From Bryum argenteum (lineage: Eukaryota > Streptophyta > Bryopsida > Bryales > Bryaceae): a DNA stretch of 64,000 nucleotides. The notes below the pieces were generated by a model. The model had not been told where the DNA came from. It saw only the letters and a list, made by a program, of their open reading frames with translations, and did no database searches. The position numbers and the translations under genes are program-made. Positions 10,457 through 20,452 of this stretch are shown in pieces; the stretch's first letter is position 1; each line of letters starts with the position of its first letter. The DNA lies in the NCBI GenBank assembly GCA_037043015.1, contig CM073329.1, positions 2,496,648 through 2,560,647 on the forward strand, written 5' to 3'.

Positions 10457-11914
10457 GAGCTTTGGACACATTTTACGTCAAATGAAAATTTGTTCAATGT
10501 AAGCTCCATCTTTCTATGCATGAAATAACAACATTTGAAGTAGAATAAAAAGTGCACCGTTACCGTACTCACAACAACAGAATTTGGTACTTCACTTACA
10601 AAGATCTTCAAAGGACCCTTTTTATTTTATTGTTTTATATGTTTTATGTTAGTTGACTTCGCAAATTCCACAGCGAGCCAAGCTAATTCTCTTCTTTTTT
10701 ATTCCATCCTTTGACAAATCTTCCTTGTAAACAGGAGAAGGAATATTCAGTTTTGATTTATGTGGGGAATACTTGAAGCCCAAGCAACTGCATAAATTAA
10801 CGTTTAATTAAGAATCTGAAGATGAAGCTTCAGCGGAAAATACCTACATCCTCAAAAGGTGACTTCAAGTTACAAAAATGTTTGATACCGGAATACCGGC
10901 AAAAACAATGCATTTCCATAAGTATTGTTATAGCTTACCATGTATTTGGCCCTAGAGTAGCTTTACATATTAATTGGATTCACTCACAAGCACTTATGTA
11001 ATCTAGTCTCCCATGAGGCAAATACTACACCAATTACAAACACGTAATTTTTTAATTTTTTTCTAAAAATAATTTTTTATATTTTTATATTTTTATATAT
11101 TTATATTTTTATAATTTTATATATATTTATATTTTTTTTGACAATGTATTATTGATTGAGAAAGAATATATTTGGTTCATAGCACACATGCTTGGAGAAT
11201 CTATAGCTTTTTATGATATTTTAGAGGATATCTAGAGGGGTAGAAGGAGGTGAGAAAAAGAAGTGGGAGGATGATCTCAACCAAGGTCAAAAAAAGTTGC
11301 CAAGTGAAGGTGCAAGGTGAAGCCACTCAACCCTCCTTAAATTTTTAAAAAAAGTGGCTTCACCTTGCACCTTCCTTAAAATTTAAAAAAAGTGGCTTCA
11401 CCTTGCACAGTCCTTAAAATAAATAAATAAATAAATAATAAACTAATAAAATTGGGTATATGATACAAAGTACACATGAGTAGATCCAAAATGTTCTCTA
11501 AATCCATAACTTGGTAGTTGGGCAACTTAGATGGATTTTTTGAGTGCATTTTTTTTTTTTTTTTTTTAAAAAAATTTACAAGCTTTGAGGAACACCAAAT
11601 ACGACCAATTATTTTGCTTCTAATTGAAGAAGTTACAACCTAATTTGTAAATTTCTTTGTGAATTACCTTCAGTTTTGGAATGTGGGCATGATGCAAATA
11701 CTGCACCTTTTGAAGACTTGGTATTCTTGTACATGACAAAAGTATGAGAGATGATTTTGGGGCACTTTTTGCCAAGAGCTTTTTGCTTTTCCGAGGTGCC
11801 AATAGCTGCAAAGATTCAAGTCCCAGAATATTCACCTAAAGCAGATGTTTGTCCTCACCAACCCTTTCCTTATTCCAACACCTTCATGAAGAAGAAGAGA
11901 AACTCCAACCAATG
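10457..11914. other. AT-rich intergenic DNA
   Basis: No credible gene. It holds an extremely AT-rich tract at 11045-11140, a T-run at 11551-11568 and the hairpin listed separately at 11306-11374. Confidence 0.4.
11306..11374. repeat. Perfect 22-bp inverted repeat plus third copy
   Basis: The arms at 11306-11327 and 11353-11374 are exact complements (AAGGTGCAAGGTGAAGCCAC core) with a 25-base loop. The right arm is repeated in direct orientation just downstream (AGTGGCTTCACCTTGCAC, ~11391). The RNA would form a stable hairpin. Confidence 0.8.
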
Positions 11915-12115
11915 ATAGGGAAGAACCGACGGCTAGTTTATTATCAGTCCATAAATTTAGCACACTCGCCGGTCCATTTATGAAACCACTCGCTGAAAAC
12001 CCATGAAAATTAGAAATACATTTCTATTCTTAATATAAAGTAAGGCAGTTGGTGAAAAAGATATGTGAAAAACCAATGGGTGGGGGAAATGCCGGTTATT
12101 AGCCAGTAAAAGTCA
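11915..12115 (-). repeat. Dispersed ~200-bp repeat, copy 1
   Basis: The inverted homologue is at 40120-40330. Both contain GACTTTTACTGGCTAATA..CCGGCATTT at one end and TCGGTTTTTCCC/GGGAAGAACCGACGG at the other, with AGAATAGAAATTTAT-like and CGGTCCATTTATGAAACCA-like cores. Probably a decayed MITE. Confidence 0.65.
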
Positions 12116-12344
12116 AAGAACTTCCTCAACCCTGACTCTAACCTATTTAGAGGTCGGAGTGAATAGAGTATTTCTTCGACCTATCCTTGGATGTATGCCT
12201 GGAGGTCATCATACCAATGGCGAGACTACTAATCCCTCTCCGGGTAAACATTATGCTAGTTCCTTCCTAGCCACTGGTGTCTTAGAGATACCTGACATAG
12301 TATTCCCCCACAAGGCTTTAAAGTACCCGTACAACAAGGTTTAA

Positions 12345-13071
12345 CCCTTAAACGCCCATGGGGTCTGAAATGGGCAGCCCAAAATTGGATCACAGCATCT
12401 TTTGGACTTGGGCATCATGAATAGTGCACTTTTTGAACTTGGGCATCATGAATAGGCCAATCAATGATGAGCTTGCAACCTCCTACAAGGTTATGTACCA
12501 CCCCAACCTACCTACCACAATCCTTTCAAAGCACAAAATCATTCATACAAATTGTGATTTGAATTGTGAAATTTCACTTTTTGAATGCATTAGAAGAAGG
12601 TGACCAGTTTGACATCAAAATATGAGTGAAATGTTGAGTACAGTGAGAGCTACAGGGAAGATTCTGTTGGAATCATGCCCCTCGGGCTTGCTTGGGCGTT
12701 TAACCCTTAAACGGCCCTGTCAGCCCCTCGGGCTGTTTTCCTGCAGAATCTTCTCTGTAGCTCATTTGATTCTTCACTTTTTGCTTATATTTTTATATCA
12801 TTGTGGTCACCTTCTTATGATGCATCCACATAGTAAAATTTCACAATCCAAATCACAATTTGTATGAGAGATATGTGATTTGAAAGGATTGTGGTAGGTA
12901 GGTTGGGGTTGCACAAAACCTTGTAGGAGGTTGCAAGCTCATCATTGATTGGTTCATTCATGATGCCCAAGTTCAAAAAGTGCACTATTCATGATGCCCA
13001 AGTCCAAAAGATGCTGAGATCCAATTTCGGGCTGCCCATTGGGGAGTGGAAGGCCATTTAAGGGTTAAGGG
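12345..13071 (+). mobile_element. piggyBac-type MITE, copy 2 (outer), interrupted
   Basis: Flanked by TTAA at 12341-12344 and 13072-13075. The body is 12345-12703 and the last three bases (GGG) lie at 13069-13071, because a second MITE sits in the subterminal TTAA of the right end. With the insert removed the length is 362 bp and the right end reads GGGCGTTTAAGGG, complementing the left CCCTTAAACGCCC. Confidence 0.88.
12704..13064 (-). mobile_element. piggyBac-type MITE, copy 3 (inner, inverted)
   Basis: Flanked by TTAA at 12700-12703 and 13065-13068. Ends are CCCTTAAACGGCC and GGCCATTTAAGGG. It is 361 bp and lies in reverse orientation to the MITE it is inserted in, so the pair would form a long foldback. 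Its interior is the same as copies 1, 2 and 4. Confidence 0.9.
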
Positions 13072-13202
13072 TTAAGAACCCCCCACCATAGGTTGGGTGG
13101 ACTATGGTGGTGAGCATCATGCCCACATGGGGAGTAGAACCGACCACCTCCTCGTTAAGAGCCGTAAGCCCTGACCATGAAGTCGAGGCTTGTGGTGCCT
13201 CC

Positions 13203-13886
13203 AACACCTTCACTCGTACATTCTACTTTAATATATACTGTAGTATATTAGGATGAATGAGTAAGGACATCTCTTATCGTTTCTACCATCTGTGTCCCAC
13301 ATATAGCATGGAGTCTTTACGGGCCACTCTACTCGTCGAGAGAAAAAATATAGTCATTTGCCTATTGCAAACCGGTTTGTAGTGTGTTTCCAAAGTGCCA
13401 TGGCAGTGCGTGGTTCACTTTTCTCGCTTCTCCCCTCTTGAAAGATCTCATCATTCTCTCTTGAACTTGTCCTTATGTTGTTGAACTCATAATTACTCTC
13501 GTCAAAAGAGGTCTCTTTGCCAAAACTCGGTTTGAAGTAGCTAGGGCGCAGGTTGTGGAGGGAGGAAAGCGAGAACCATTGTGGCCCTTGCCGGCCCGCC
13601 TTCCCACTTGATGTTGTTGCGGTAAGGGATGCCCTAAGCACATCTCTAGCAATGATCTCTGGCAATGAGACTCCACAAACCCGACATTTGATGGAGATGT
13701 TGGATAGTTGTTCAATCTAGAGCGTGTGAACATACTCTTATTGAATAAACATGGGATAACAGTACATGACGAGTGGAAGCTATAAATACTATGGGCTTAT
13801 GGCAATTCAAATAAAAATGTCATTCCAAACGTTTGAAGACAAAATTCAAACATTCTCTACAACGATTTTTTATTTTTTATTTTTTA
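13203..13886. other. Intergenic, no gene seen
   Basis: Open frames exist on the minus strand at 13354-13733, but they overlap in two frames and resemble nothing I know. I take this as old repeat DNA. Confidence 0.4.
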
Positions 13887-14262
13887 TTAACCCTTAAACG
13901 CCCATGGGGTGTAAAACGGGCAGCCCAAAAGTGGATCACAACATCTTTTGGACTTGGGCATCATGAATAGTGCACTTTTTGAACTTGGGCATCTTGAATG
14001 AACCAATCAATGATGAGCTTGCAACCTCCTACAAGGTTATGTACAACCCCAACCTACCTACCACAATCCTTTCAAACCATAAACTCATACATACAAATTG
14101 TGATTTGAATTGTAAAATTTCACTTTTTGAATGCATCATAAGATGGTGACCAGATTGACATCAAAATATAAGTGAAAAGTTGATTACACTAAGAGCTACA
14201 GAGCAGATTCTGTTGGAATCAAGCCCCTCGGGCTTGCTTGGGCGTTTAACCCTTAAGCGGGC

Positions 14263-14283
14263 CGAATGTCGAAAATCGACATT
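14263..14283. repeat. Subterminal palindrome of the piggyBac element
   Basis: Nine-base arms GAATGTCGA and TCGACATTC surround a 3-base centre. It lies 13 bases inside the left end, a position where piggyBac-type transposases bind subterminal repeats, so it may be a transposase binding site (inference). Confidence 0.6.
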
Positions 14284-14980
14284 CTGGATGAAGCAGGGGA
14301 TGTTGAAACTCTTCCCGTCTTCTCGTCGTCGCTGTTTTTCATCCGCCGTTTTTTTTCCCTCAAGGGTAAATGGGTGTAGTTTACTGTGCACTTACTCCCG
14401 TTGTCATAACTCATTCCTACATTTTACAGTAGCGATTTTAGTGGGCTACATTTTTGTCATGAGAGGAGTTTTGTCTATTTCGGTATGAAATTTTGCCATT
14501 TGGGCATAGAAATGGGGCAGTTAGGCATTGAAATGGGGCAGTAGAGCATTGTGTCCAATTTGCAAAAGAAAGAATACTTGAAAGATGGAATTGGGTAAGT
14601 ATGTCATAAATTGGAAAGAAGTGGAAGGAATGGTGCATAATTGCTACTGTCAAGGCAATTGAGCCGCCGTTTTTGGATTGCACCACCATTTACAAAGAGC
14701 CAGCCATTGGTTTTTGGCCACAAAGAGGATTTTCAAATTTCAACATTTTACACACGAGTGTTCACCATACAAAACCAAACCTTCATCAATGCACTAATGG
14801 GAAAATGGTGCAAGATTTACACATCCGTCATCTCAAATTCAAATTTGAATTCAACAAGATCTAACCTACAAGATCACATTCCAACAACTATTCTTCAATG
14901 CCACCAAATTTGAATTTCAAAATAGGTGTACATGGGTAGCTCAAACAAACTCTTCTTGAACTTAGCTTCACTACTCCTAC

Positions 14981-17900
14981 ATGCAAAGTTTGTCTAGCAC
15001 ACATAAAATGGGGACATCAATGGAAAGTTTGCTTGATGCTGCAAGAGAGGAGTTAGTGAGATGGGCAAGACATGAGAAGGGCTTGGGAGAACAACAAGTT
15101 GGTTATTTGTTAGATCTATTGAATAGAGATGTGCTCTTGAGTTTGTCATGCTCATCCAAGGTAGAGAAACAAGACACACCTGTGGGTTTACGACACTTAT
15201 TTTATCATCATGTGAGCAACATCTTGGGGTGGAAGGAGAGAGTGCCAGAAGGAGACAAGTTTGGAATTACTCCTCTTTTATATACTTTAGTGCGAAAAAT
15301 GTGGCCTAGTGAGCATGATGACAACAACCAGGAGCAAATCAGCACAACTATCACAAGAGATGGAGGAAACTTTGCACCAACAAGAAGAAGCCAGCAACTT
15401 CCAAGTGAGTATAACACTTACTTTCAATCTGTTCCTATATGTAAGGTGGGATGCATGAATATGACGTGGCGGCTAACACCATTGGTGGATGGCCACCTTC
15501 AGAGTCCACTCCTGCGAAGCAGAAACGTTTGCGATGCAGGCCGTTGCCACGACAAAAGAGACCCCGCGCCAGTGCTGCCACCGACAGTGACAGCAGCCAA
15601 GGAGGGAGGGAGATTCAGTACCTTGAATCCATCGGCGATACCGGATGTGAGGAGGTCGGAAAAGATCAGCAGCCGATCGGACGCGGTCGTAGGAGGCAGA
15701 GACGAACCTCCAGCTTCGAGTCGGAGGAGAAGGGTCGATCAGGGCCTGCACATACCACAAGAGCGAATGACATTGGCGAAGATACTGGCCGCAACACCAC
15801 GTCCGTGGCGCCCAGCAGGTGCTCCACCGAATTCCAACTTCGGCAGGATGGACGATCAGAGGGATTCGAGGTCCAGCAGGGGTGCACCTCCGAGCTCCCA
15901 GCGGAGGGGTGTGACGTCGAGCAGGGCTGCACCTCCAATCTCCCAGCGTTCGCATCCAACGTCCAGCAGGGGTGCGCCTTTGGCCTCCCGGCGAGGGGGC
16001 TCGACGTCCAGCGGGAGCGCACCATCAACTGCCCAGCGGAGGGAATCTGCAGTACCGACTGCCGGCGACGAGACGGTGTCGCCAGTTGCGAGTGGTCAGC
16101 AGACTGCCGGCAGGATGCAGATCTCCCCGACTGCTAGGATGCGAAGCATGAAGCCGGATCAGGCGGGAAGCGCAGCTTCGATGCGGCCAGTTGCGAGCGC
16201 CACGAGGGAAGAACAAAATCAGTCGGGGATGCGAAGCAGGAAGCCGGATCAGGCGGCAACACCACCTCCGTGGTTACCAAACAACCTAGCCCGAGTAACG
16301 AGGTCTACAAGCAGCGGGTCCAGAGGTTCAACGTTACCTCGTATGCATCGGCCGAGAAGTCCCGCGATCACCACTCCGCCTTCTGCTCCACTTGGAGCAA
16401 CTCCAGAAACACTTGGACCTCCAGATCCGAAACTGCCGCAACATGTTGTAGAGCCTATAGCAGTTAGGATATTAGTAAGAGATAGATTAGAATCTTGTGA
16501 CGTTGACATTGAAGAAGAAGATAATGAAAGCAAAGAGCAGTGGGAGAGAGGCGTAGCAGTTAGAAGTTTCGTTTGTCCAACCTCTTCTAGGCTCATGTAT
16601 GAGGTGCAAGTCAATGAGACAACAAGAAATGTACCATTTGGAGAGATAGCAAGCATCTATGCTCACACGGAATTGCCTGATTCACAGGAAGAAGAAGTTA
16701 GAGTTTCAGAAGAACCTGGATCCGGTACTGAGCTCGGAGACTCCGATTCTGAAGAGGAAATGGACCTCTTGCTCCTACAGGACGATCTTGGCCACAACGT
16801 AGCAGAGCAACGTCATGAGATTCAAATCCTCAATGCTTCCGGCGAATGCATGGAGAAGATGTCCGATGCGGTGGTCCACAGGCAAGGCAGCGGCGTCCCT
16901 GCCGAGGAGATCATGATCGCTTGGAACGAGGGCCACGGAATGGCGCTCCCTGCCGTTCAGGGCCAGTCAACTGGAGTTTCGGGGGGTCGAGCCATTGGGC
17001 CTGGCTCTTGCCTGGGCAATCGGCCGGATGGCCAGCCTGTAACGCTGCCCTGCAGCAGCGACCGCCACGAGGGCTACGGGAGGGGAGAGCCCAATTGGGG
17101 CGGGGATGGGCAGCCGATCAGTGGCAGTGGGGCCGGGCCTTTGGCCAGTCAAGGCAGCCCCTTGGCTAGTAAATCCAGCCCTTGGGACAGTGAATACAAT
17201 GCTGCTGTAATGCAGGTGGAATCTGAACTGGCTCCGGTGAGTGACGCTGAGAGCATTGGGGTCTCTCAACCAGGGGCCTCTTCTCAACAATTTTCGCCTC
17301 TACAAAGTGGAAGGGTAAATGGCCCAAGCCATGGTGGAAGAGGTAGAGGAAGAGGGGTAAGAAGGGATTGGGATAGTGGACCATCTTTCAAGGATTGTTA
17401 CGAAGATGAGTTTTGGGGGAAATTCCGTGCAAAATTCACACATGATGATGTGATTTTCACGGGTCCTAGTGAAGGTCCCCCTTACACATTTAGAAGTGCT
17501 TCTTCCCCTTCTAATTTGTTCCATAAGTTTTTTACAAAGAAGACCTTGAGGAAGATATGTAGGGAGAGTAACCGCTATGCGGCTTCCGTCGACCCGACCA
17601 CCGGATTTACAAAGGGGCCAAACCATTGGTGGCGATTGACGGTGCCCGAATTGGAGGCTTGGTTGGGAATATCTCTTCTCATGGGTTTAAAAGTCTTACC
17701 CAACCGTAGATGCTATTGGAAATCTTTAGAGCCTTTTTTCTATTGTCACACAATCGCTAGGACTATGACCATGAAGAGATATGAAGCCATAACAAAATGT
17801 CTTCATATCCATAATGATAGCATGGCACCGACCGATAGAAACGACCCTAATTTTGACAAGTTGGTCAAATTACGTTGGCTAATTGAGGAAATTAGAGTTT

Positions 17901-18961
17901 GTTGTGTGTCAAATTGGAACTTAGGCCAATTTGTCACCGTAGATGAGCTCATGGTGAGATATAAAGGTATTTACGGCCACGGGATGAAGCAATACATGCC
18001 AAACAAGCCGGTAAAATTTGGCTTCAAAATTTGGGCGGCGGCGGATTCCAAGTCCAAGTATCTTTGGAACTTCCAAATCTACACCGGGGCAGATTTGAAG
18101 AAGAATCTACGCACGCCAAAACCAGGAGAGGCTAAGACGGGGTACGAGGTCGTGATGGGGCTAATGGAGGGCCTACATGGGCGGGGCCATGTAGTTGTGA
18201 CGGACAACTTCTTCACATCCCCCCGACTTTTTGTGGATCTACACGAGTTAGGCACGTACGCCACGGGGACGGTCCGCGCCAATCGAATTGGCTTACCAAG
18301 CGATTTGGTGGACAAGCGGCGATGGGCGAAGCAACCCCAAGGTGCATCCGATTGGCGCATGCATTGTACGGGTACGTTGTGCTCACTCGTTTGGTGTGAT
18401 AAGAAACCGGTTTTATTGTTGTCTTCCCACGCGGAGCCCTTGTCTCCCGATCCGAGCGTGCCACTCACCGTGCCACGATATACCCGTGGCCGGACCGAGC
18501 ACATTCCCACTTCGCCCATGCACTTAGAGTACACGACCATGATGCGCGGGGTTGACGTTAGTGACCAACTTAGAGGTGTTTATACCGCCTTGTCGAAAAC
18601 CCATAAGTGGTGGCATAGGATCTTTATGTTCCTAGTTGATCTTGCCATCACCAACTCTTGGGTTATTCACAAGCGCGAGAGTAGGGACTTCGGAGTAGCA
18701 CCTGAGAATCACTTGGAGTTTGTGACCGCGTTGGCATTTTCTCTCATGGAGCCTTGGAGGCGAGATCGCAAGGGCATTGTCTCTCTATGTACATATACCC
18801 CCGGAACACATGGCCTTGAGAAGGTTCCGCGGGCTAGGCGACAATGCGGTTTTTGCAAGAACAAGAAGAAACTCACGAATCTTGTGTGCAAAGATTGTGG
18901 TGGTGTTTTTTATCACATGGGGGAGTGCTTCAACAAGTCCCATTTCACGCGACATCGGTAG
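14981..18961 (+). CDS. piggyBac-type transposase with long N-terminal extension
   Basis: An uninterrupted 1,326-codon frame. The DDE_Tnp_1_7 transposase domain lies at about residues 800-1250. The acidic catalytic triad is visible: D988 in TVDELM, D1075 in VTDNFF, and D1192 in RGVDVSDQ, with the usual companion D1195. A C-terminal zinc-binding cysteine-rich domain ends the protein (CGFCKNKKK..CKDCGGVFYHMGEC). This enzyme cuts the element out and inserts it at TTAA in the nucleus. The first ~800 residues are unusual, since common piggyBac transposases total ~600 aa. They include a helical first 110 residues (MESLLDAAREELVRWARHEK), an Arg/Ser/Pro-rich low-complexity part with four 15-residue repeats (SSRGAPPSSQRR type) and an acidic segment. 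A donor-like CAA|gtgagt at ~15405 leaves room for an intron in this extension. All catalytic residues are present, so it is a candidate active transposase. Confidence 0.92.
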   Translation: MQSLSSTHKMGTSMESLLDAAREELVRWARHEKGLGEQQVGYLLDLLNRDVLLSLSCSSKVEKQDTPVGLRHLFYHHVSNILGWKERVPEGDKFGITPLLYTLVRKMWPSEHDDNNQEQISTTITRDGGNFAPTRRSQQLPSEYNTYFQSVPICKVGCMNMTWRLTPLVDGHLQSPLLRSRNVCDAGRCHDKRDPAPVLPPTVTAAKEGGRFSTLNPSAIPDVRRSEKISSRSDAVVGGRDEPPASSRRRRVDQGLHIPQERMTLAKILAATPRPWRPAGAPPNSNFGRMDDQRDSRSSRGAPPSSQRRGVTSSRAAPPISQRSHPTSSRGAPLASRRGGSTSSGSAPSTAQRRESAVPTAGDETVSPVASGQQTAGRMQISPTARMRSMKPDQAGSAASMRPVASATREEQNQSGMRSRKPDQAATPPPWLPNNLARVTRSTSSGSRGSTLPRMHRPRSPAITTPPSAPLGATPETLGPPDPKLPQHVVEPIAVRILVRDRLESCDVDIEEEDNESKEQWERGVAVRSFVCPTSSRLMYEVQVNETTRNVPFGEIASIYAHTELPDSQEEEVRVSEEPGSGTELGDSDSEEEMDLLLLQDDLGHNVAEQRHEIQILNASGECMEKMSDAVVHRQGSGVPAEEIMIAWNEGHGMALPAVQGQSTGVSGGRAIGPGSCLGNRPDGQPVTLPCSSDRHEGYGRGEPNWGGDGQPISGSGAGPLASQGSPLASKSSPWDSEYNAAVMQVESELAPVSDAESIGVSQPGASSQQFSPLQSGRVNGPSHGGRGRGRGVRRDWDSGPSFKDCYEDEFWGKFRAKFTHDDVIFTGPSEGPPYTFRSASSPSNLFHKFFTKKTLRKICRESNRYAASVDPTTGFTKGPNHWWRLTVPELEAWLGISLLMGLKVLPNRRCYWKSLEPFFYCHTIARTMTMKRYEAITKCLHIHNDSMAPTDRNDPNFDKLVKLRWLIEEIRVCCVSNWNLGQFVTVDELMVRYKGIYGHGMKQYMPNKPVKFGFKIWAAADSKSKYLWNFQIYTGADLKKNLRTPKPGEAKTGYEVVMGLMEGLHGRGHVVVTDNFFTSPRLFVDLHELGTYATGTVRANRIGLPSDLVDKRRWAKQPQGASDWRMHCTGTLCSLVWCDKKPVLLLSSHAEPLSPDPSVPLTVPRYTRGRTEHIPTSPMHLEYTTMMRGVDVSDQLRGVYTALSKTHKWWHRIFMFLVDLAITNSWVIHKRESRDFGVAPENHLEFVTALAFSLMEPWRRDRKGIVSLCTYTPGTHGLEKVPRARRQCGFCKNKKKLTNLVCKDCGGVFYHMGECFNKSHFTRHR
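15870..16050 (+). repeat. 45-bp tandem repeat inside the transposase gene
   Basis: Four 45-bp units encode repeats of the type TSSRGAPLASRRGGS. The unit is a multiple of three, so all frames stay open; this explains the long second frame across this area. Confidence 0.75.
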
Positions 18962-18965
18962 ATTT

Positions 18966-19240
18966 TTTGGTAAGTACATCTTTTTTCAAATCTTTGTGTT
19001 ATGTTTAGAAATTCTTAGTTTGCTTCCAATTTGGGCTTCAAACTAATTCTTTTTGAAATGACAACCATGTTATATAACTTTGATAATTGTATGGCATTTT
19101 CACAAAAACTTTTCACTTGTAGGTAACTCCTATCTCAAATCTTTATGTTATGTTTGAACATCCTTATTTTGCTTCCAACTTGGACCACCTAATAATTATG
19201 TATGAAATGACATACATATAATATAACTTTGAATATTTAT
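18966..19240. repeat. Two ~150-bp tandem copies after the transposase stop
   Basis: The blocks at ~18970-19115 and ~19122-19240 share CAAATCTTTRTGTTATGTTT, TTTGCTTCCAAYTTGG and ATATAACTTTGA. They lie in the 3' flank of the gene, inside the element. Confidence 0.7.
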
Positions 19241-20135
19241 CTTTGAATATGATGTTTTATGAATAAGCATGGAGGGCCATTCCCAAGGACCTCCAGCTTC
19301 GTGGAAGGGGCTCGCCTGGGCTTAGGGGGTGGCCAGGGATGGCATGGAGCCATTCCCAAGGCAATGGACGGCCTGTGATGGCGGCCCCCCCCCCCCCCCG
19401 ATCGGTGGTCACGAGCAGAGTAGAGGGAGCAGCGCCTCGAGCTTCTGACAAGCACAGACCGCATGCGCTTGGCTTTGTTATTATTATGCTGGACATGTGG
19501 CATGGTGTTTATGACCTTGCAAGCTATTTTCAATTCATCTTTCTGTTCTTTTCTTTGTAAAAGCCTGCCCACCTTACATCATCTTTTGTCCACGGAGGAC
19601 AACAGCTTGTATGGGCACCCTTGGAATACCAAGCACCAAAAACAGTAATCCCAAGTGACTTCCATTTCAAGTAGGATTGTGTGCAATTGGAAAGAGGCAT
19701 GTTTGTTTTTTTTTTTTTGGATTAGCTTCTTTACTTGATTCCTCACCCATTTGTAGTTGCCATTTTTGCTTTCGGGGCAATTTGTAATACGACTTTTCAC
19801 TCCAAAGTCCAAAATTAGTGACTGCCCCTCCATTTCGGGCTCCCTTTTTTCGCCTTCAATCAAGTGGATCAAGCCCCATCCCAACTCCAAATGGCACAAA
19901 TATTTGCCCATGCAATCTTTAGACAATGGAGATCAAGATCCTACGGTTGGATTATAGATTTACTGCCCTCACATTATTTTACTGACCTTGACATTTTTTA
20001 CGTTTTTGGACCCTACTCCAGTGGGCCCAATGGATCGAAACGTTTAGGGGTTAAGGGTTAAATCAATTAATGTAGTATCAATTGAAATAATATATTTGTT
20101 CCATAGCAAAAAAATTGCTTGAGAATCAACCAAGG

Positions 20136-20452
20136 GAGAGTGCTCAGAAATGGAGCAGTACCAATAAAGGAGCGCTAGTCTTCTTAAGCTAAAAGTTTAT
20201 AATAGCTTCACACTTTAACAATACCATGTATCCATCCCAAACATTACAGGGTTTCAATTAGGGCAGTATTTTAGAAACACCTATAACTCCACCTTCATAT
20301 ATACATAGCACATTGAAGAAGTGTCCAAAATTTACAAATCCACTTTGACTATCCTTCTACTTACTTTCCCCATTCACAAAACTTATTTACACTATTTACT
20401 TCACTACAGATTAAGAAATTTGAAATTTGAGCCATTTTTGAGCACTCTCCCT
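20136..20452. mobile_element. MITE with GGGAGAGTGCTCA inverted repeats
   Basis: The left end GGGAGAGTGCTCAGAAATGG and the complement of the right end match at 19 of 20 bases. Length is 317 bp, AT-rich, non-coding. No clear target duplication, so the superfamily is unknown. It lies 75 bases outside the piggyBac nest. Confidence 0.75.

Larger units (their letters stand above)
12136..13202 (-). mobile_element. tRNA-type SINE, copy 2, split by nested MITEs
   Basis: The SINE body runs 12136-12340 and resumes at 13076-13202. The two parts join exactly where the intact copies read ACAACAAGGT/CCAAGGACC. On the minus strand the head reads GGCACCACAAGCC and box B is better kept than in the other copies (GGTTCTACTCC). 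The insertion site is a TTAA created by substitution inside the SINE, so the SINE is older than the MITEs it contains. Confidence 0.85.
14250..20050 (+). mobile_element. piggyBac element, 5.8 kb, apparently autonomous
   Basis: TTAA target duplications lie at 14246-14249 and 20051-20054. Left end is CCCTTAAGCGGGCC; right end, read inward on the minus strand, is CCCCTAAACGTTTCG, giving short imperfect terminal repeats (CCCYTAARCG) typical of the superfamily. Next to the left end is a perfect short palindrome at 14263-14283 (GAATGTCGA..TCGACATTC). The single gene at 14981-18961 is open throughout. About 730 bases precede the gene and 1.1 kb follow it. The TTAA at both edges and the open transposase suggest a recent insertion. 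Only ~10 terminal bases are shared with the surrounding MITEs, so it could mobilise them but is not their direct parent. Confidence 0.9.
13891..20057 (+). mobile_element. piggyBac-type MITE, copy 4, split by the autonomous element
   Basis: Flanked by TTAA at 13887-13890 and 20058-20061. The body is 13891-14249 and the terminal GGG is at 20055-20057. The 5.8-kb piggyBac element occupies the subterminal TTAA of its right end, the same site used by the inner MITE at 12704. The interior matches copies 1-3. Confidence 0.88.

Noticed and set aside
12341-12350. Interstitial telomere repeats (TTAACCCTTAA, CCCCTAAA)
   Set aside because: The runs are only one or two units, sit exactly at the edges of elements and coincide with TTAA duplications, so they are piggyBac-type termini.
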